Assembly (NCBI GenBank): GCA_037974665.1
Contig: CM075770.1
Coordinates: forward strand, 58,787,850-58,851,849
Direction: 5' to 3'
Length of the DNA: 64,000 bases
From: Ehretia macrophylla
Lineage: Eukaryota > Streptophyta > Magnoliopsida > Boraginales > Ehretiaceae
Part shown: in pieces, positions 23,458 through 35,789 of the stretch
How positions within the stretch are numbered: position 1 is the first letter of the stretch
Layout: every line of letters begins with the position of its first letter
The notes under the pieces: generated by a model
Database searches by the model: none
What the model saw: only the letters and a program-made list of their open reading frames with translations
What the model was told of the DNA's origin: nothing
Position numbers and translations under genes: made by a program

Positions 23458-26159
23458 TGTAACACCCCGATCCCTCTCGAGACCGGGAGTTCTATCAATC
23501 AATCTATTCACAACCCAAATCCAAAGCCCGGGCAAAATCTTAGGGAAAGACGGACAGAGTCTCCCCTATTTCAAGGTAAAATGTAAAACCTGTAATAGCA
23601 TATAAGTGGACCAGCACCGTGTCCAACCATACAAACACCTCAAGGCCATCCGAGCTTTGGTTCACAACAAGCAATCACAAGCAAATATACATTTCCAGTT
23701 TACATGCTAACCTATCTCTTCTCATCTTTTACCGGTACATTCATGCTTGGCAATTAAACTATACCAACCTATTGCATAAATTAGACTATCAGACCATTCT
23801 AACTCTTTTCCTTTGTACATTACAGGCATGCATTGAAGATAAACTATACTATCTGTATACATAAACTAGCTTATCATTCTACCTTAAATTACTTAGCAAA
23901 ATTTAAGTTGCATTCCATTTAACAATAAATACATACAACATATGAACATACATCTCTGCATCTTTGACAACTCAAGCCACATAGCACGCAAGGCAACTCT
24001 TCAAGCACGATCTATCACATATCCACGAACTTTCCAACTAACATGATATTTCCTGAAATGTGGTGATGAGGAGTGAGTATACTCAACACGTATACTCAGT
24101 GAGGGCGAGACAGTTATCGAGGTGGAGAGAAAGAAAGTCGTGGAATGCAAATTGGTACAATTAAGCAATCTAACTGATAAGTAACCAAACAAAACAAACA
24201 ATCAATACAATAAGCAATTAATAAAAGCATTAACATAACCATTCAAAGCTATATCACACTCTGAAGGCTATGGTTCACTCATACGAGCAATGTACCGATC
24301 ACGATTTCGATGACTTTAACGATGACGCGCCGGCTCACCCACCTTATAAATTCCGTTAGAGTACTCTGGACATACTCTGTCAATTCTACGACCCAAAACT
24401 CCCTGGGCGGCAACCCAAGCGAGAAAGGGAATAGGACACGGAGCTGGAGCAACCAACACTGGCAACCCGAGGCTACCCAGAGAGGCCCATCACTCACGCG
24501 CCTGACACTTATGCAATGCAATACGAGACATATAACGATAATCGAGCAAGACACTAAAGTGCAGGTTAGTAACATCATACGATACAATAAGCAATTATAA
24601 TCAATAAAGTAACAAGAACAACACTAACAAGCATTATCAACAATCGACATACAATTCGATCATAACCAACTATAACAAGCATAACAAGCATAACAAGCAA
24701 TAACAAGCATTCTACAAGCAAAACACTATGAAAACTAACAAAAACACAAGACGACCCCAACTTTCAAACCGTTACTACTTTGAAACGAGACACGAGTTTT
24801 GAAAACCGACTTCACCAATTCTCCTAAGTCACTATAAGGCACGTCTAAAGTCCCCGAACCCCTACTTTACCCTAGAATTCCCGCAAAGCCCTGATTTCCC
24901 CCTTTGCTCGTTTGAACTACAACTACCTCAACCAATCACCCAACCAATGTCACAATTGTTCCAAAAGTGCTTCCATGACATACCTCGATAATGCTTTCAC
25001 GCAAAACGATAAAATGCCAAACTTGACCTAAACGACCCCAACTTTCACTAAGCTATTTTCCTATGTTTTTCTATTACACAATCCAGTTAAACCATACATT
25101 TAGGCATTCTAGCATATCTAGCACCTTCCTACATCAACAGAACGCAAAACGAAGCAACTTTAACGTAACGAGGGTTTACTATTCACATTTTACTATTCCA
25201 TTAGCATTTTAAATTACAATTGCTATATTTAACCGTAGAAAATGCTAATAAGCTACAAATACGTGTTCTACAATCATCAAGGAACATTCTTTAAGCATCA
25301 AAATGATCAAAATAACAATTTACGGCTAAAATCCAAAAATTAAAGTTTAAACACAATTATTTCAAATTCGCAAATAACGATGAAACACTCACCTTAGACG
25401 CTCCTAGACGCTAGGAAAACCACGCTGGAAGCCTCGGAAACAACCCCGTGCAAGCCCTCGTGAAGATTTAAAGATTTGAATGTTTAAATGTTTTTTTTTC
25501 CCTTTGGAGTTTCGGCCAGCTCCTCTCTATTTTCAGCTCTTTTTTTTTAAATTTTGCAATGTGTTATAAGCTTAAATAAGATGACAAGCCTTGGTCAATT
25601 GGTCAAGCCTTTGGTCAACTAACTTAAGTTGGTCAATCTAGCTTATTTTATGAATTTTAAAGCTATAACAACCAACACAAAACTAACTCTAGTTAACAAC
25701 AACTAAAATATTAAAATTAAAACACTAAATACTAATTTTCACTATTTGCTGAGGACTAGAAATCATTTCTTAACTATCGTTCTCGATATGCTATGCACTT
25801 TGCGACAATAAAAGAATAACAATTAAATCTCAAAGAATTTAAGAAAATATAATTTTCGAAAAGTAACATAGTTCAAAATTTACTTCGGCTCGGAGCTACT
25901 TTTCATTTAATTGAAAACTGAGCATTATGGTGCAAGAAAAATAAAACCGATTAACATAAATATGAAAGTAGTTGATATTCCGTTAAAATAATTAACTCAA
26001 GTATTATTTAATTACTTCTAAAAGAAATATGAAAATAATGCTAGAAATGAATGTTTAACAAAAAAAAAAAAACACGAAATTCAATGCTAACATTTAAGAT
26101 GTCAACTAATTAATTGCAATTAAATTCCATTAAATGCATGTCGGGTTCGGGTTATCACA
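23458..26159 (-). repeat. Outer element, 5' LTR
   Basis: 2,702 bp, pairing with 12338-15025. It differs from it by scattered substitutions and short indels, among them a longer A run near 26060. Its outer end abuts the second half of the split 5S gene. Confidence 0.93.
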
Positions 26160-26164
26160 TGGGT
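26160..26164. repeat. Target-site duplication of outer retrotransposon, right (TGGGT)
   Basis: This copy keeps the consensus 5S sequence (nt 84-88, TGGGT). The left copy at 12333 reads TGGTT. Confidence 0.88.
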
Positions 26165-26196
26165 GACCCCCTGGGAAGTCCTCGTGTTGCACCCCA
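26165..26196 (+). pseudogene. 5S rRNA gene copy 13, 3' part
   Basis: Nt 89-120 of the gene begun at 12250; the last base is A instead of C. Followed by the normal CTTTTCAATTTT spacer start. Without the A box it cannot be transcribed as a 5S gene. Confidence 0.95.
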
Positions 26197-26755
26197 CTTT
26201 TCAATTTTTTTTGCTACGGTTAGGGTAGCCAAGATACTTTATCAACCACATTTCTATTATCGAATCCCACGGCACAATGGGCAAGACAACTTCGCTTCAC
26301 GTGGAGGTTGGGCCGGCAAACCAAGGGCATAGGGCTTGTGACCAGGCCTCTGTCGCTCCGGTGCCCATAAGTTTTTATCCGTAGGGAGTTACGCGGCGCA
26401 CAACATACCGTTACAAAGCTCTCCGAGAGCTCTACGACGGGGGGAACCAGCTTGCCCGCTGTGCCCCATTTTTGAAGCCCAAAATCGAACGTTTTCATCA
26501 GTTTTGGGCCACTTTTCTTCTTTTGCTATGTTTTTCCATCCCGAATCGTACGTCGTGAGCTGTTAAAAGGACGAAAACCTTACTCGTGGGACATTAGAGG
26601 GCCCTACAACGCGTCGATATCATGTCTTGCATGGATACTGCGTTGTTGAAGCGGATGGGTTGTCGTTAAGCCCATTGGGCCTTCTGAATGGGCCATCTCT
26701 CTAGGCTGAGACTGTGAACCGTTAACACATAAAGGAATTGTGCCCTCAACATGAT

Positions 26756-26875
26756 GGGTGCGATCATACAAGCATTAATGCATCGGATCCCATCAGAACT
26801 CCGAGGTTAAGCGTGCTTGGGCGAGAGTAGTACCAGGATGGGTGACCCCCTGGGAAGTCCTCGTTTTGCACCCCC
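26756..26875 (+). rRNA. 5S ribosomal RNA gene, copy 14
   Basis: Full length. Differences: C15A, C20T, C28T, A50G, T79C, G110T. Its 5' third is shared with copy 16. Confidence 0.95.
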
Positions 26876-27431
26876 CTTTTCAATTTTTTTTGCTCCGGTT
26901 AGGATTGCCAAGATACTTTATCCACCAAATTTCTATTATCGAATCCCACGGCACCTTAGGCAAACAACTTCGATTCACGTGGAGGCTGGGCCAGCAAACC
27001 GAGGGCGTAGGGCTTGTGACCAGGTCTCCGTCGCTCCGGTGCCCATAACTTTTGATCCGAAAGGAGTTATGCGGCGCAAAGTATACTGTTGCAAAGCACT
27101 CCGAGAACTCTACGACTGGGGGAGGTAGCTTGCTCGTTGTTCCCCTTTTTGGTACCCAAAATTGAACGTTTTCATTAGTTTTAGGTACTTTTCTTCTTTT
27201 ACTCTGTTTTTCCATCCCTGATCGTACGTCGTTAGCTGTTAAAAGGACGACAACCTTGCTCGCGGGACATTAGAGGGCCCTACAACGCGTCGATATCACG
27301 TCTTGTGAGGAAGCAGCGTAGTTGAAGTAGATGTGTTGTCCTAAAGCCTATTGGGCCTTCTAAATGGGCCATCTCTCTAGGCTGGGACTATGAATCGTTA
27401 ACACATAAAAGAATTGTGTCCTCAACATGAC

Positions 27432-27551
27432 GGATGCGTTCATACCAGCACTAATGCACCGGATCCCATCAGAACTCCTAAGTTAAGCATGCTTGGGCGA
27501 GAATAGTACTAGGATGGGTGACTCCCTGGGAAGTCCTCATCTTGCACCTCC
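27432..27551 (+). rRNA. 5S ribosomal RNA gene, copy 15
   Basis: Full length. Differences: G3A, A8T, G48T, G58A, G72A, C92T, G108A, G110C, C118T. The spacer after it is only 106 bp. Confidence 0.94.
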
Positions 27552-27657
27552 CTTTTCAATTTTTTTTTGCTCCGGTTAGGGTTGCCAAGATACTTTATCC
27601 ACCACATTTCTATTATCGAATCCCACGGCACTAAAGGAGTTGTGCCCTCAACATGAC
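27432..27657 (+). repeat. 226-bp minimal 5S unit
   Basis: Copy 15 plus a spacer of 106 bp: the first ~80 bp of a normal spacer joined at about 27631 to the last ~27 bp before the next gene. About 452 bp of spacer is missing, yet CTAAAGG (which replaces CATAAAG) and C at -1 remain before the next gene. The 3' half of copy 15 and its spacer start recur unchanged after copy 16. Confidence 0.9.
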
Positions 27658-27777
27658 GGGTGCGATCATACAAGCATTAACGCACCGGATCCCATCAGAA
27701 CTCTGAAGTTAAGCATGCTTGGGCGAGAATAGTACTAGGATGGGTGACTCCCTGGGAAGTCCTCATCTTGCACCTCC
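27658..27777 (+). rRNA. 5S ribosomal RNA gene, copy 16 (chimeric)
   Basis: Full length. Differences: C15A, C20T, T24C, C47T, G58A, G72A, C92T, G108A, G110C, C118T. Nt 1-30 resemble copy 14 and nt 58-120 equal copy 15, so it looks like a recombinant. Confidence 0.94.
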
Positions 27778-28335
27778 CTTTTCAATTTTTTTTTGCTCCG
27801 GTTAGGGTTGCCAAGATACTTTATCCACCACATTTCTATTATCGAATCCCACGGCACATTGGGGAAGACAACTTCGCTTCACGTGAAGGCTGGGTTGGCA
27901 AACTGAGGGCGTAGGGGTTGTGACCAGGTCTCCGTCGCTTCGGTGCCCATAACTTTTGATCCGTAAGGAGTTACGTGGCGCACAACATACCGTTGCAAAG
28001 CTCTCCGAGAGCTCTACGAAGTGGGCAGCCAGTTTGCTCTCTGTACCCTTTTTGGAGCCCAAAATCGAACGTTTTCATCAGTTTCAGGACACTTTTCTTC
28101 TTTTGCTATGTTTTTCCGTCCCGGATCGTACATCGTCAGCTGTTAAGAGGACGACAACCTTACTCGCTGGACATTATAGGGCCCTACAATGCGTCGATAT
28201 CACGTCTTGCAAGGATGCCGCATTGTTGAAGCGGATGGGTTATCGTTAAGCCCATTGGTCCTTTTGAATGGGCCATCTCTCTAGGTTGGGACTGTGAACC
28301 GTTAACAAATAAATGAATTGTGCCTTCAACATGAC

Positions 28336-28455
28336 GGGTGCGATCATACCAGCACTAATGCACCGGATCCCATCAGAACTCTGAAGTTAAGCGTGCTTGG
28401 GCGAGAGTAGTACTAGGATGGGTGACCCCCTGGGAAGTGCTCGTGTTGCACTCCC
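28336..28455 (+). rRNA. 5S ribosomal RNA gene, copy 17
   Basis: Full length. Differences: C47T, C104G, C117T. Promoter boxes are consensus. Confidence 0.96.
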
Positions 28456-29013
28456 CTTTTCAATTTTTTTTGCTCCGATTAAGGTTGCCAAGAAACTTTA
28501 TCCACCACATTTCTATTATCGAATCCCACGGCACCTTCGGCAAGACAAGTTCGCTTCACGTGGAGGATGGGCCCGTAAACCGATGGCGTAGGGCTTGTGA
28601 CCTGGTCTCCGTTGCTCCAGTGCCTATAACTTTTGATCCGTAAGGAGTTACGCGGCGCACAGCATACTATTGCAAAGCTCTCTAAGAGCTCTACGACGGG
28701 GGCAGCCAGCTTGCTTGCTGTGCCAATTTTTGGAGCCCAAAATCGAACGTTTTCTTCAGTTTCGGGACACTTTTCTTCTTTTGCTCTATTTTTCCATCCC
28801 GAATCGTACGTCGTGAGCTGTTAAAAGGACGAGAACCTTACTCGCGGGACATTAGAGGGCCCTACAACGCGTCGATATCACGTCTTGCGAGGATGCTACG
28901 TGGTTGATGCAGATGGCTTGTCGTTAAGCCCAATTGGCCTTCTGAATGGGCCATCTCTCTTGGCTAGGACTGTGAACCGTTAACACATAAAGGTATTGTA
29001 CCCTCAACATGAC

Positions 29014-29133
29014 GAGTGCGATCCTACCAGCACTAATACACCAGATCCCATCAGAACTCCGAAGTTAAGCGTGCTTGGGCGAGAGTAGTACTAGGATGGG
29101 TGACCCCCTGGGAAGTCCTCGTGTTGCACCCCC
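29014..29133 (+). rRNA. 5S ribosomal RNA gene, copy 18
   Basis: Full length. Differences: G2A, A11C, G25A, G30A. A11C is shared with copy 20, two units away. Confidence 0.96.
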
Positions 29134-29691
29134 CTTTTCAATTTTTTTGTTCCGGTTAGGGTTGCCAAGATACTTTATCCACCATATTTCTATTACCGAA
29201 TCCCACCGCACCTTATACAAGACAACTTCGCTTCACGTGGAAGCTGGGCCCACAAACCAAGGGCGTAGGGCTTGTGACCAGGTCTCCGTCGCTTAGGTGC
29301 CCATAAGTTTTTATCCGTAAGGAGTTACGTGGTGCACAGCATACCGTTGCAAAGATCTCCAAGAGCTCTACGACGGGGGCAGCCAGTTTGCTCGTTGTGC
29401 CCATTTTTTGGAGCCCAAAATCAAACATTTTCTTCAGTTTCGTGCCACTTTTCTTCTTTTGCTCTGTTTCTCCGCCCCGGATCGTACGTCATGAGTTGTT
29501 AAAAGGACGGCAACCTTACTCGCGGGACATTAGAGGGCCCTACAACGCGTCGATATCACGTCTTGCGAGGATACTGCGTTGTTGAAGCATATGGGTTGTC
29601 GTTAAACCCATTGGGCCTTCTGAATGGGCCATCTCTCTAGGCTAGGACTGTGAACCGTTAACACATAAAGTAATTGTGCCCTCAACATGAT

Positions 29692-29811
29692 GGGTGCGAT
29701 CATACCGGCACTAATGCACCGGATCCCATCAGAACTCCGAAGTTAAGCGTGCTTGGGCGAGAGTAGTACTAGGATGGGTGACCCCCTGGGAAGTCCTCGA
29801 GTTGCACCCCT
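29692..29811 (+). rRNA. 5S ribosomal RNA gene, copy 19
   Basis: Full length. Differences: A16G, T109A, C120T. Internal promoter is consensus. Confidence 0.96.
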
Positions 29812-30369
29812 GTTTTCAATTTTTTTTACTTCAGTTAGGGTTGCCAAGATACTTTATCCACCACAATTCTGTCATCGAATCCCACGGCACCTTGGGCAAG
29901 ACAACTTCGCTTCACGTGGAAGCATGGCCCACAAACCGAGGGTGTAGGGCTTGTGACCAGGTCTCCGTCGCTCTGGTGCCCATAACTTTTGATCCGTAAG
30001 GAGTTACGCGGCGCACAACATACCATTGCAAAGCGCACTGAGAGCTATAGGACGGGGACAGCCAGCTTACTTGCTGTGCCACTTTTTGGAGCACAAAATC
30101 GAATATTTTCATTAGTTTCAGGCCACTTTTCTTCTTTTGCTCTGTTTTTTCATCCTGGATCGTACGTCATGAGCTGTTAAAAGGACGACAACCTAACTCG
30201 CGGGACATTAGAGGGCCCTATAATGCATCGATATCACGTCTTGTGAGGATGCTACGTGGTTGAAGCAGATGGCTTGTCGTTAAGCCCAATTGGCCTTCTA
30301 AATAGGCCATCTCTCTAGGATGGGACTATGAACCGATAACACATAAAGGAATTGTGCCCTCAACATGAC

Positions 30370-30489
30370 GCGTGCGATCCTACCAGCACTAACGCACCGG
30401 ATCCCATCAGAACTCCGAAGTTAAGCGTGCTTGGGCGAGAGTAGTACTAGGATTGGTGACCCCCTAGGAAGTCCTCGTGTTGCACCCCC
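30370..30489 (+). rRNA. 5S ribosomal RNA gene, copy 20
   Basis: Full length. Differences: G2C, A11C, T24C, G85T, G97A. Confidence 0.95.
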
Positions 30490-31049
30490 CTTTTCATTTT
30501 TTTTTTGCTCCGGTTAGGGTTGCCAAGATGCTTAATCCACCACATTTCTATTATCGAATCCCACGGCACCTTATACAAGACAACTTCGCTTCACGTGGAA
30601 GCTGGGCCCGCAAACCGAGGGTATAGGGCTTGTGACCAGGTCTCCGTCACTTAGGTGCCCATAAGTTTTTATCCGTAAGGAGTTACGTGGTGCACAACAT
30701 ACCGTTGCAAAGATCTCCGAGAGCTCTACGACGGGGTTAGTCAGTTTGCTCGTTGTGCAAATTTTTTGGAGCCCAAAATCAAACGTTTTCTTCAGTTTCG
30801 TGCCACTTTTATTCTTTTGCCCTGTTTCTCCGCCCCGGATCGTACGTCATGAGTTGTTAAAAGGACGACAACCTTACTCGCGGGACATTAAAGGGCCCTA
30901 CAACGCATCGATATCACGTCTTCCGAGGATACTGCGTTGTTGAAGCAGATGGGTTGTCGTTAAACCCATTGGGCCTTCTGAATGGGCCATCTCTCTAGGC
31001 TAGGACTGTGAACCGTTAACACATAAAGGAAATGTGCCCTCAACGTGAT

Positions 31050-31169
31050 GGGTGTGATCATGCCAACACTAATGCCCCGGATCCCATCAGAACTCCGAAG
31101 TTAAGCGTGCTTGGGCGAGAGTTGTACTAGGATGGGTGACTCCCTGGGAAGTCCTCGTTTTGCACCCCT
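31050..31169 (+). rRNA. 5S ribosomal RNA gene, copy 21
   Basis: Full length. Differences: C6T, A13G, G17A, A27C, A74T, C92T, G110T, C120T. Confidence 0.94.
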
Positions 31170-31725
31170 TTTCAGTTTTTTTTGCTCCGGTTAGGGTTGC
31201 CTAGATACTTTATCCACCATATTTCTATTATCGAATCCCACGGCACCTAGGGCAAGACAACTTCGCTTAACGTGGAGGATGGGCCAGCAAACCGAGGGAG
31301 TAGGGCTTGTGACCAGGTCTCCGTCGCTCTGGTGCCCATAACTTTTGATCCGTAAGGAGTTACACGGCGCACAGTATACCGTTGCAAAGCTCTTTGAGAG
31401 CTCTATGACGGGGGCAGCCAGCTTGCTCGCTGTGCCCCTTTTTGGAGCCCAAAATTGAACGTTTTCATTAGTTTCGGGCCACTTTTCTTCTTTTTCTCTG
31501 TTTTTCCGTCCCGAATCGTACGTCGTGAGCTGTTAAAAGGACGAGAACCTTACACGCGGGACATTAGAGGGCCCTATAATGCATCGATATCACGTCTTGC
31601 GAGGATGCTACGTGGTTGAAGCAGATGGCTTGTCGTTAAGCCCAATTGGCCTTCTAAATAGGCCATCTCTCTAGGCTGGGACTGTGAACCGTTAACACAT
31701 AAAGGAATTGTGCCCTCAACATGAC

Positions 31726-31844
31726 GGGTGCGATCGAACCAGCCTAATGCACCGGATCCCATCAGAACTCCGAAGTTAAGCGTGCTTGGGCGACAGTAGT
31801 ACTAGGATGGGTGACCCCCTAGGAAGTCCTCGTGTTGCACCCCC
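31726..31844 (+). rRNA. 5S ribosomal RNA gene, copy 22 (1-nt deletion)
   Basis: 119 nt: one base is missing near nt 19. Other differences: A11G, T12A, G70C, G97A. The deletion lies outside the internal promoter but alters the RNA. Confidence 0.93.
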
Positions 31845-32402
31845 CTTTTCATTTTTTTTTGCTCCGGTTAGGGTTGCCAAGATGCTTTATTCACCACATT
31901 TCTATTATCGAATCCCACGGCACCTTGGGCAAGACAACTTCGCTTCACGTGGAGGCTGGGCCCATAAACCGAGGTCGTAGGGCTTGTGACCAGGTCTCCG
32001 TCGCTCAGGTGCCCATAAGTTTTGATCCGTAAGTAGTTACGCGACGCACAACATACCGTTGCAAAGATCTCTGAGAGCTCTACGACCGGGGCAGCCACTT
32101 TGCTCGCTTTGCCCATTTTTGGAGTCCAAAATCAAACATTTTCTTCAGTTTTGTGCCACTTTTCTTCTTTTTCTATGTTTCTCCATTCCGGATCATACGT
32201 CATGAGCTGTTAAAAGGACGACAACCATACTCGCGGGACATTAGAGGGCCCTACAATGCGTCGATATCACATCTTGCGAGGATACTGCGTTATTAAAGCA
32301 GATGGGTTGTCGTTAAACCTATTGGGCCTTCTGAATGGGCCATATCTCTAGGCTAGGACTGTGAACCGTTAACACATAAAGTAATTGTGCTCTCAACATG
32401 AT

Positions 32403-32522
32403 GGGTGCGATCATACCGGCACTAATGCACCAGATCCCATCAGAACTCCGAAGTTAAGCGTGCTTGGGCGAGAGTAGTACTAGGATGGGTGACCCCTTGG
32501 GAAGTCCTCGTGTTGCACCCCA
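32403..32522 (+). rRNA. 5S ribosomal RNA gene, copy 23
   Basis: Full length. Differences: A16G, G30A, C95T, C120A. Its spacer mixes features of both spacer subfamilies. Confidence 0.95.
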
Positions 32523-33077
32523 TTTTTCAATTTTTTTTCTCCGGTTAGGGTTGCCACGATACTTTATCCACCACAATTCTATTATCGAATCCCACGGCAC
32601 CATGGGCAAGACAACTTTGCTTCACATGGAGGCTGGCCCCGCAAACCGAGGGCGTGGACTTGTGACCAGGTCTCCGTCGCTCTGGTGCACATAACTTTTG
32701 ATCCGTAAGAAGTTACACGGCGCACAACATATCGTTGAAAATCTCTCCGAGAACTCTATGTCAGAGGCAGCCAGCTTGCTTGCTTTGCCCTTTTTGGAGC
32801 ACAAAATCGAACGTTTTCATCAGTTTTGGGCGACTTTTCTTCTTTTGCTCAATTTTTCCGCCCCGAATCGTATGTCGTTAGCTGTTAAAAGGACAACAAC
32901 CTCACTCGCGGGACATTAGAGGGTCTGACAACGAGTTGATATCACGTCTGGCGAGGATGTTACGTTGTTGAAGCGGATACGTTGTCGTTAAGCCCATTGG
33001 GCCTTCTAATTGGACCATCTCTCTAGGCTGGGACTGTGAACCGTTAACACATAAATGAATTATTCCCTCAACATGAC

Positions 33078-33197
33078 GGGTGCGATCATAGCAGCACTAA
33101 TGTACTGGATCCCATCAGAACTCCAAAGTTAAGCGTGCTTGGGCGAGAGTAGTACTTGGATGGGTGACCCCCTGGGAAGTCCTAGTGTTGTACCCCT
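33078..33197 (+). rRNA. 5S ribosomal RNA gene, copy 24
   Basis: Full length. Differences: C14G, C26T, C29T, G48A, A80T, C107A, C114T, C120T. First unit of the GAGAACAAAATC spacer subfamily. Confidence 0.94.
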
Positions 33198-33754
33198 TTT
33201 TCAATTTTTTTTGCTCCAGTTAGGGTTGCCAAGATACTTTATCCACCACATTTCTATTATCAAATCCCACGGCACCTTAGGTAAGACAACTTCGCTTCAC
33301 GTGGAGTCTGGGCCCGCAAACCGAGGGCGTAGGGCTTTTGACCAGGTCTCCGTCACTCCGGTGCCCATAGCTTTTGATATGTAAGGAGTTACGCGGCGCA
33401 CAGCATACCGTTGAAAATCTTTCCGAGAGCTCTACGACGGGGGCATCTAGCATACTCGCTATGCCCATTTTTGGAGAACAAAATCTAACGTGTTCATCAA
33501 TTTTGGGACACTTTTATTCTTTTGCTCTGTTTTTCCATCCCGGATCGTACATCGTGAGCTGTTAAAAGGACGACAACCTTACTCGCGGGACATTATAGGG
33601 TCCTACAATGCGTCGATATCACATCTTTCGAGGATGCTGCATTGTTGAAGCGGATGGGTTGTCGTTAAGCCCATTGGGCCTTTTGAATGGGCCATCTCTC
33701 TAGGCTGGGACTGTGAACCGTTAACACATAAAGGAATTGTGCCATTAACATGAT

Positions 33755-33874
33755 GGGTGCGATCATACCAGCAATAATGCACCGGATCCCATCAGAACTC
33801 CGAAGTTAAGCGTGCTTGGGCGAAAGTAGTACTAGGATGGGCGACCCCCTAGGAAGTCCTCGTGTTGTACCCCC
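33755..33874 (+). rRNA. 5S ribosomal RNA gene, copy 25
   Basis: Full length. Differences: C20A, G70A, T88C, G97A, C114T. Confidence 0.95.
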
Positions 33875-34434
33875 CCTTTTCAATTTTTTTTGCTCCGGTT
33901 AGGGTTGCCAAGATACTTTATCCACCACATTTCTATTATTGAATCCCACGACACCTTGGGCAAGACAACTTCGCTTCACATTGATGCTGGGCCCGCAAAC
34001 TGAGGGCGTAGGACTTGTGACCAGGTCTCCATCGCTCCGGTGCCCATAACTTTTGATCCGTAAGGAGTTACGCGGCACACAACATACCATTGAAAAGCTC
34101 TCCGAGAGCTCTACGACAGGGGCAACAAGCTTGCTTGCTCTGCCCATTTTTGGAGAACAAAAACTAACGTTTTCATTAGTTTTGGGTCACTTTTCTTCTT
34201 TTGCTATGTTTTTTCCGTCACGGATCGTACGTCGTGAGCTGTTAAAAGGACGACAAGTTTACTCACAGGACATAAGAGGGCATTACAACGCGTCGATATC
34301 ACGTCTTGCGAGGATGTTGTGTTGTTGAAGCGGATGGGTTGCCGTTAAGCCCATTAGGCCTTCTGAATGGGCCATCTCTCTCGGCTGGGACTGTGAACCA
34401 TTAACTCATAATGGAATTGTGCCCTCAACATGAC

Positions 34435-34554
34435 GGGTGAGATCATACCAGCACTAATGCACCAGATCCTATCAGAACTCTGAAGTTAAGCGTGCATGGG
34501 CGAGAGTAGTACTAGGATAGGTGACCCCCGGGGAAGTCCCCGTGTTGCACCCCC
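34435..34554 (+). rRNA. 5S ribosomal RNA gene, copy 26
   Basis: Full length. Differences: C6A, G30A, C36T, C47T, T62A, G85A, T96G, T106C. The set C6A, C36T, T62A, G85A recurs in copies 30, 40, 42 and 52 and marks a gene lineage. Confidence 0.94.
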
Positions 34555-35111
34555 CTTTTCAATTTTTTTTTCTCCGGTTAGTCTTGCCAAGATACTTTAT
34601 CCACCACATTTCTATTATTGAATCCCACGGCACCTTGGGCCAGACAACTTCGCTTCACGAGGAGGCTGGGCCCTCAAAACGAGGGCGTATGGCTTGTGAC
34701 CAGGTCACCGTCGCTCCGGAGCCCATAACTTTTGATCCGTAAGGAGTTACGCGGCGCACAACATACCGTTGAAAAGCTCTCCGAGATATCTACGATGGGG
34801 GCAGTAGCTTGCTCGCTGTGCCCATTTTTGGAGAACAAAATCTAACGTTTTCATCAGTTTTGGGCCACTTTTCTTCTTTTGCTCTGTTTTTCCGTCCCGG
34901 ATCGTACGTCGTGAGCTGTTAAAAGGACGACAATCTTACTCGCGGGACATTAGAGGGCCCTACAATGCGTCGATATCACGTCTTACGAGGATGCTGGGTT
35001 GTTGAAGCAGATGGGTTTCCGTTAAACCCATTTGGACTTCTGAATGGGCCATCTCTCTAGGCTAGGACTGTGAACCATTAACACATAAAGAAATTGTGCC
35101 CTCAACATGAC

Positions 35112-35231
35112 GGGCGTGATCATACCGGCACTAATGCACCGGATCCAATCAGAACTCCGAAGTTAAGCGTACTTGGGCGAGATTAATACTAGGACGGGTG
35201 ACCCCCTGGAAAGTCCTCATGTTGCACCCCT
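35112..35231 (+). rRNA. 5S ribosomal RNA gene, copy 27
   Basis: Full length. Differences: T4C, C6T, A16G, C36A, G60A, G72T, G75A, T84C, G99A, G108A, C120T. Changes at 60, 72, 75 and 84 touch the promoter region. Confidence 0.93.
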
Positions 35232-35789
35232 CTTATCAATTTTTTTTGCTCCGGTTAGGGTTGCCAAGATACTTTATCCACCACATTTCTATTATTGAAT
35301 CCCACGGCACCTTGGGCAAGACAACTTCACTTCACGTGGAGGCTGGGCCTGTAAACCGAGGACGTAGGGCTTGTGACGAGATCTCCATCGCTCCGGTGCC
35401 CATAACTTTTGATCCGTAAGGAGTTACGTGGCGCACAACATATCGTTGCAAAGCTCTCCGATAGCTCTACGACGGGGGCAGCGAGCATGCTCGCTCTGCC
35501 TATTTTTGGAGAACATAATCTATCGTTTTCATTAGTTTTGGGCCACTTTTCTTCTTTTCCTCTGTTTTTCCGTCCCGGATCGTACGTCGTGAGCTGTTAA
35601 AAGGATGACAACCTTACTCGCAGGACATATGAATGCCCTACAACGTGTCAATATCACGTTTTGCGAGGATGCTGCGTTGTTGAAGCTGATGGGATGTCGT
35701 TAAGCCCATTGGGCCTTCTGAATGGGCCATCTCTCTTGGCTGGGACTGTGAACCGTTAACTCATAAAGGAATTGTGCCCTCAACATGAC

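Larger units (their letters stand above)
12338..26159 (-). mobile_element. Outer non-autonomous LTR retrotransposon (host of inner copy)
   Basis: A 13,822-bp insertion, or 7,186 bp once the inner element and its extra TAAGG are removed. On the + strand it begins TGTAACACC and ends TATCACA. Orientation is minus: a sequence that reads TGGTATCAGAGC on the minus strand (23444-23455) lies 2 nt inside the right-hand LTR and is the usual plant primer-binding site for initiator tRNA-Met, and a polypurine tract abuts the left-hand LTR. The internal domain is about 1.8 kb with no gag, protease, reverse transcriptase or integrase, so the element must have moved with enzymes from a partner. In first blocks compared by eye its LTRs differ at roughly 4% of sites, more than those of the inner copy, as nesting requires. 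Confidence 0.92.

Noticed and set aside
12881-24760. Open frames of 60-141 codons inside the nested LTRs
   Set aside because: They lie in LTR sequence, show no retrotransposon protein motif, and their similarity to each other only reflects LTR identity.
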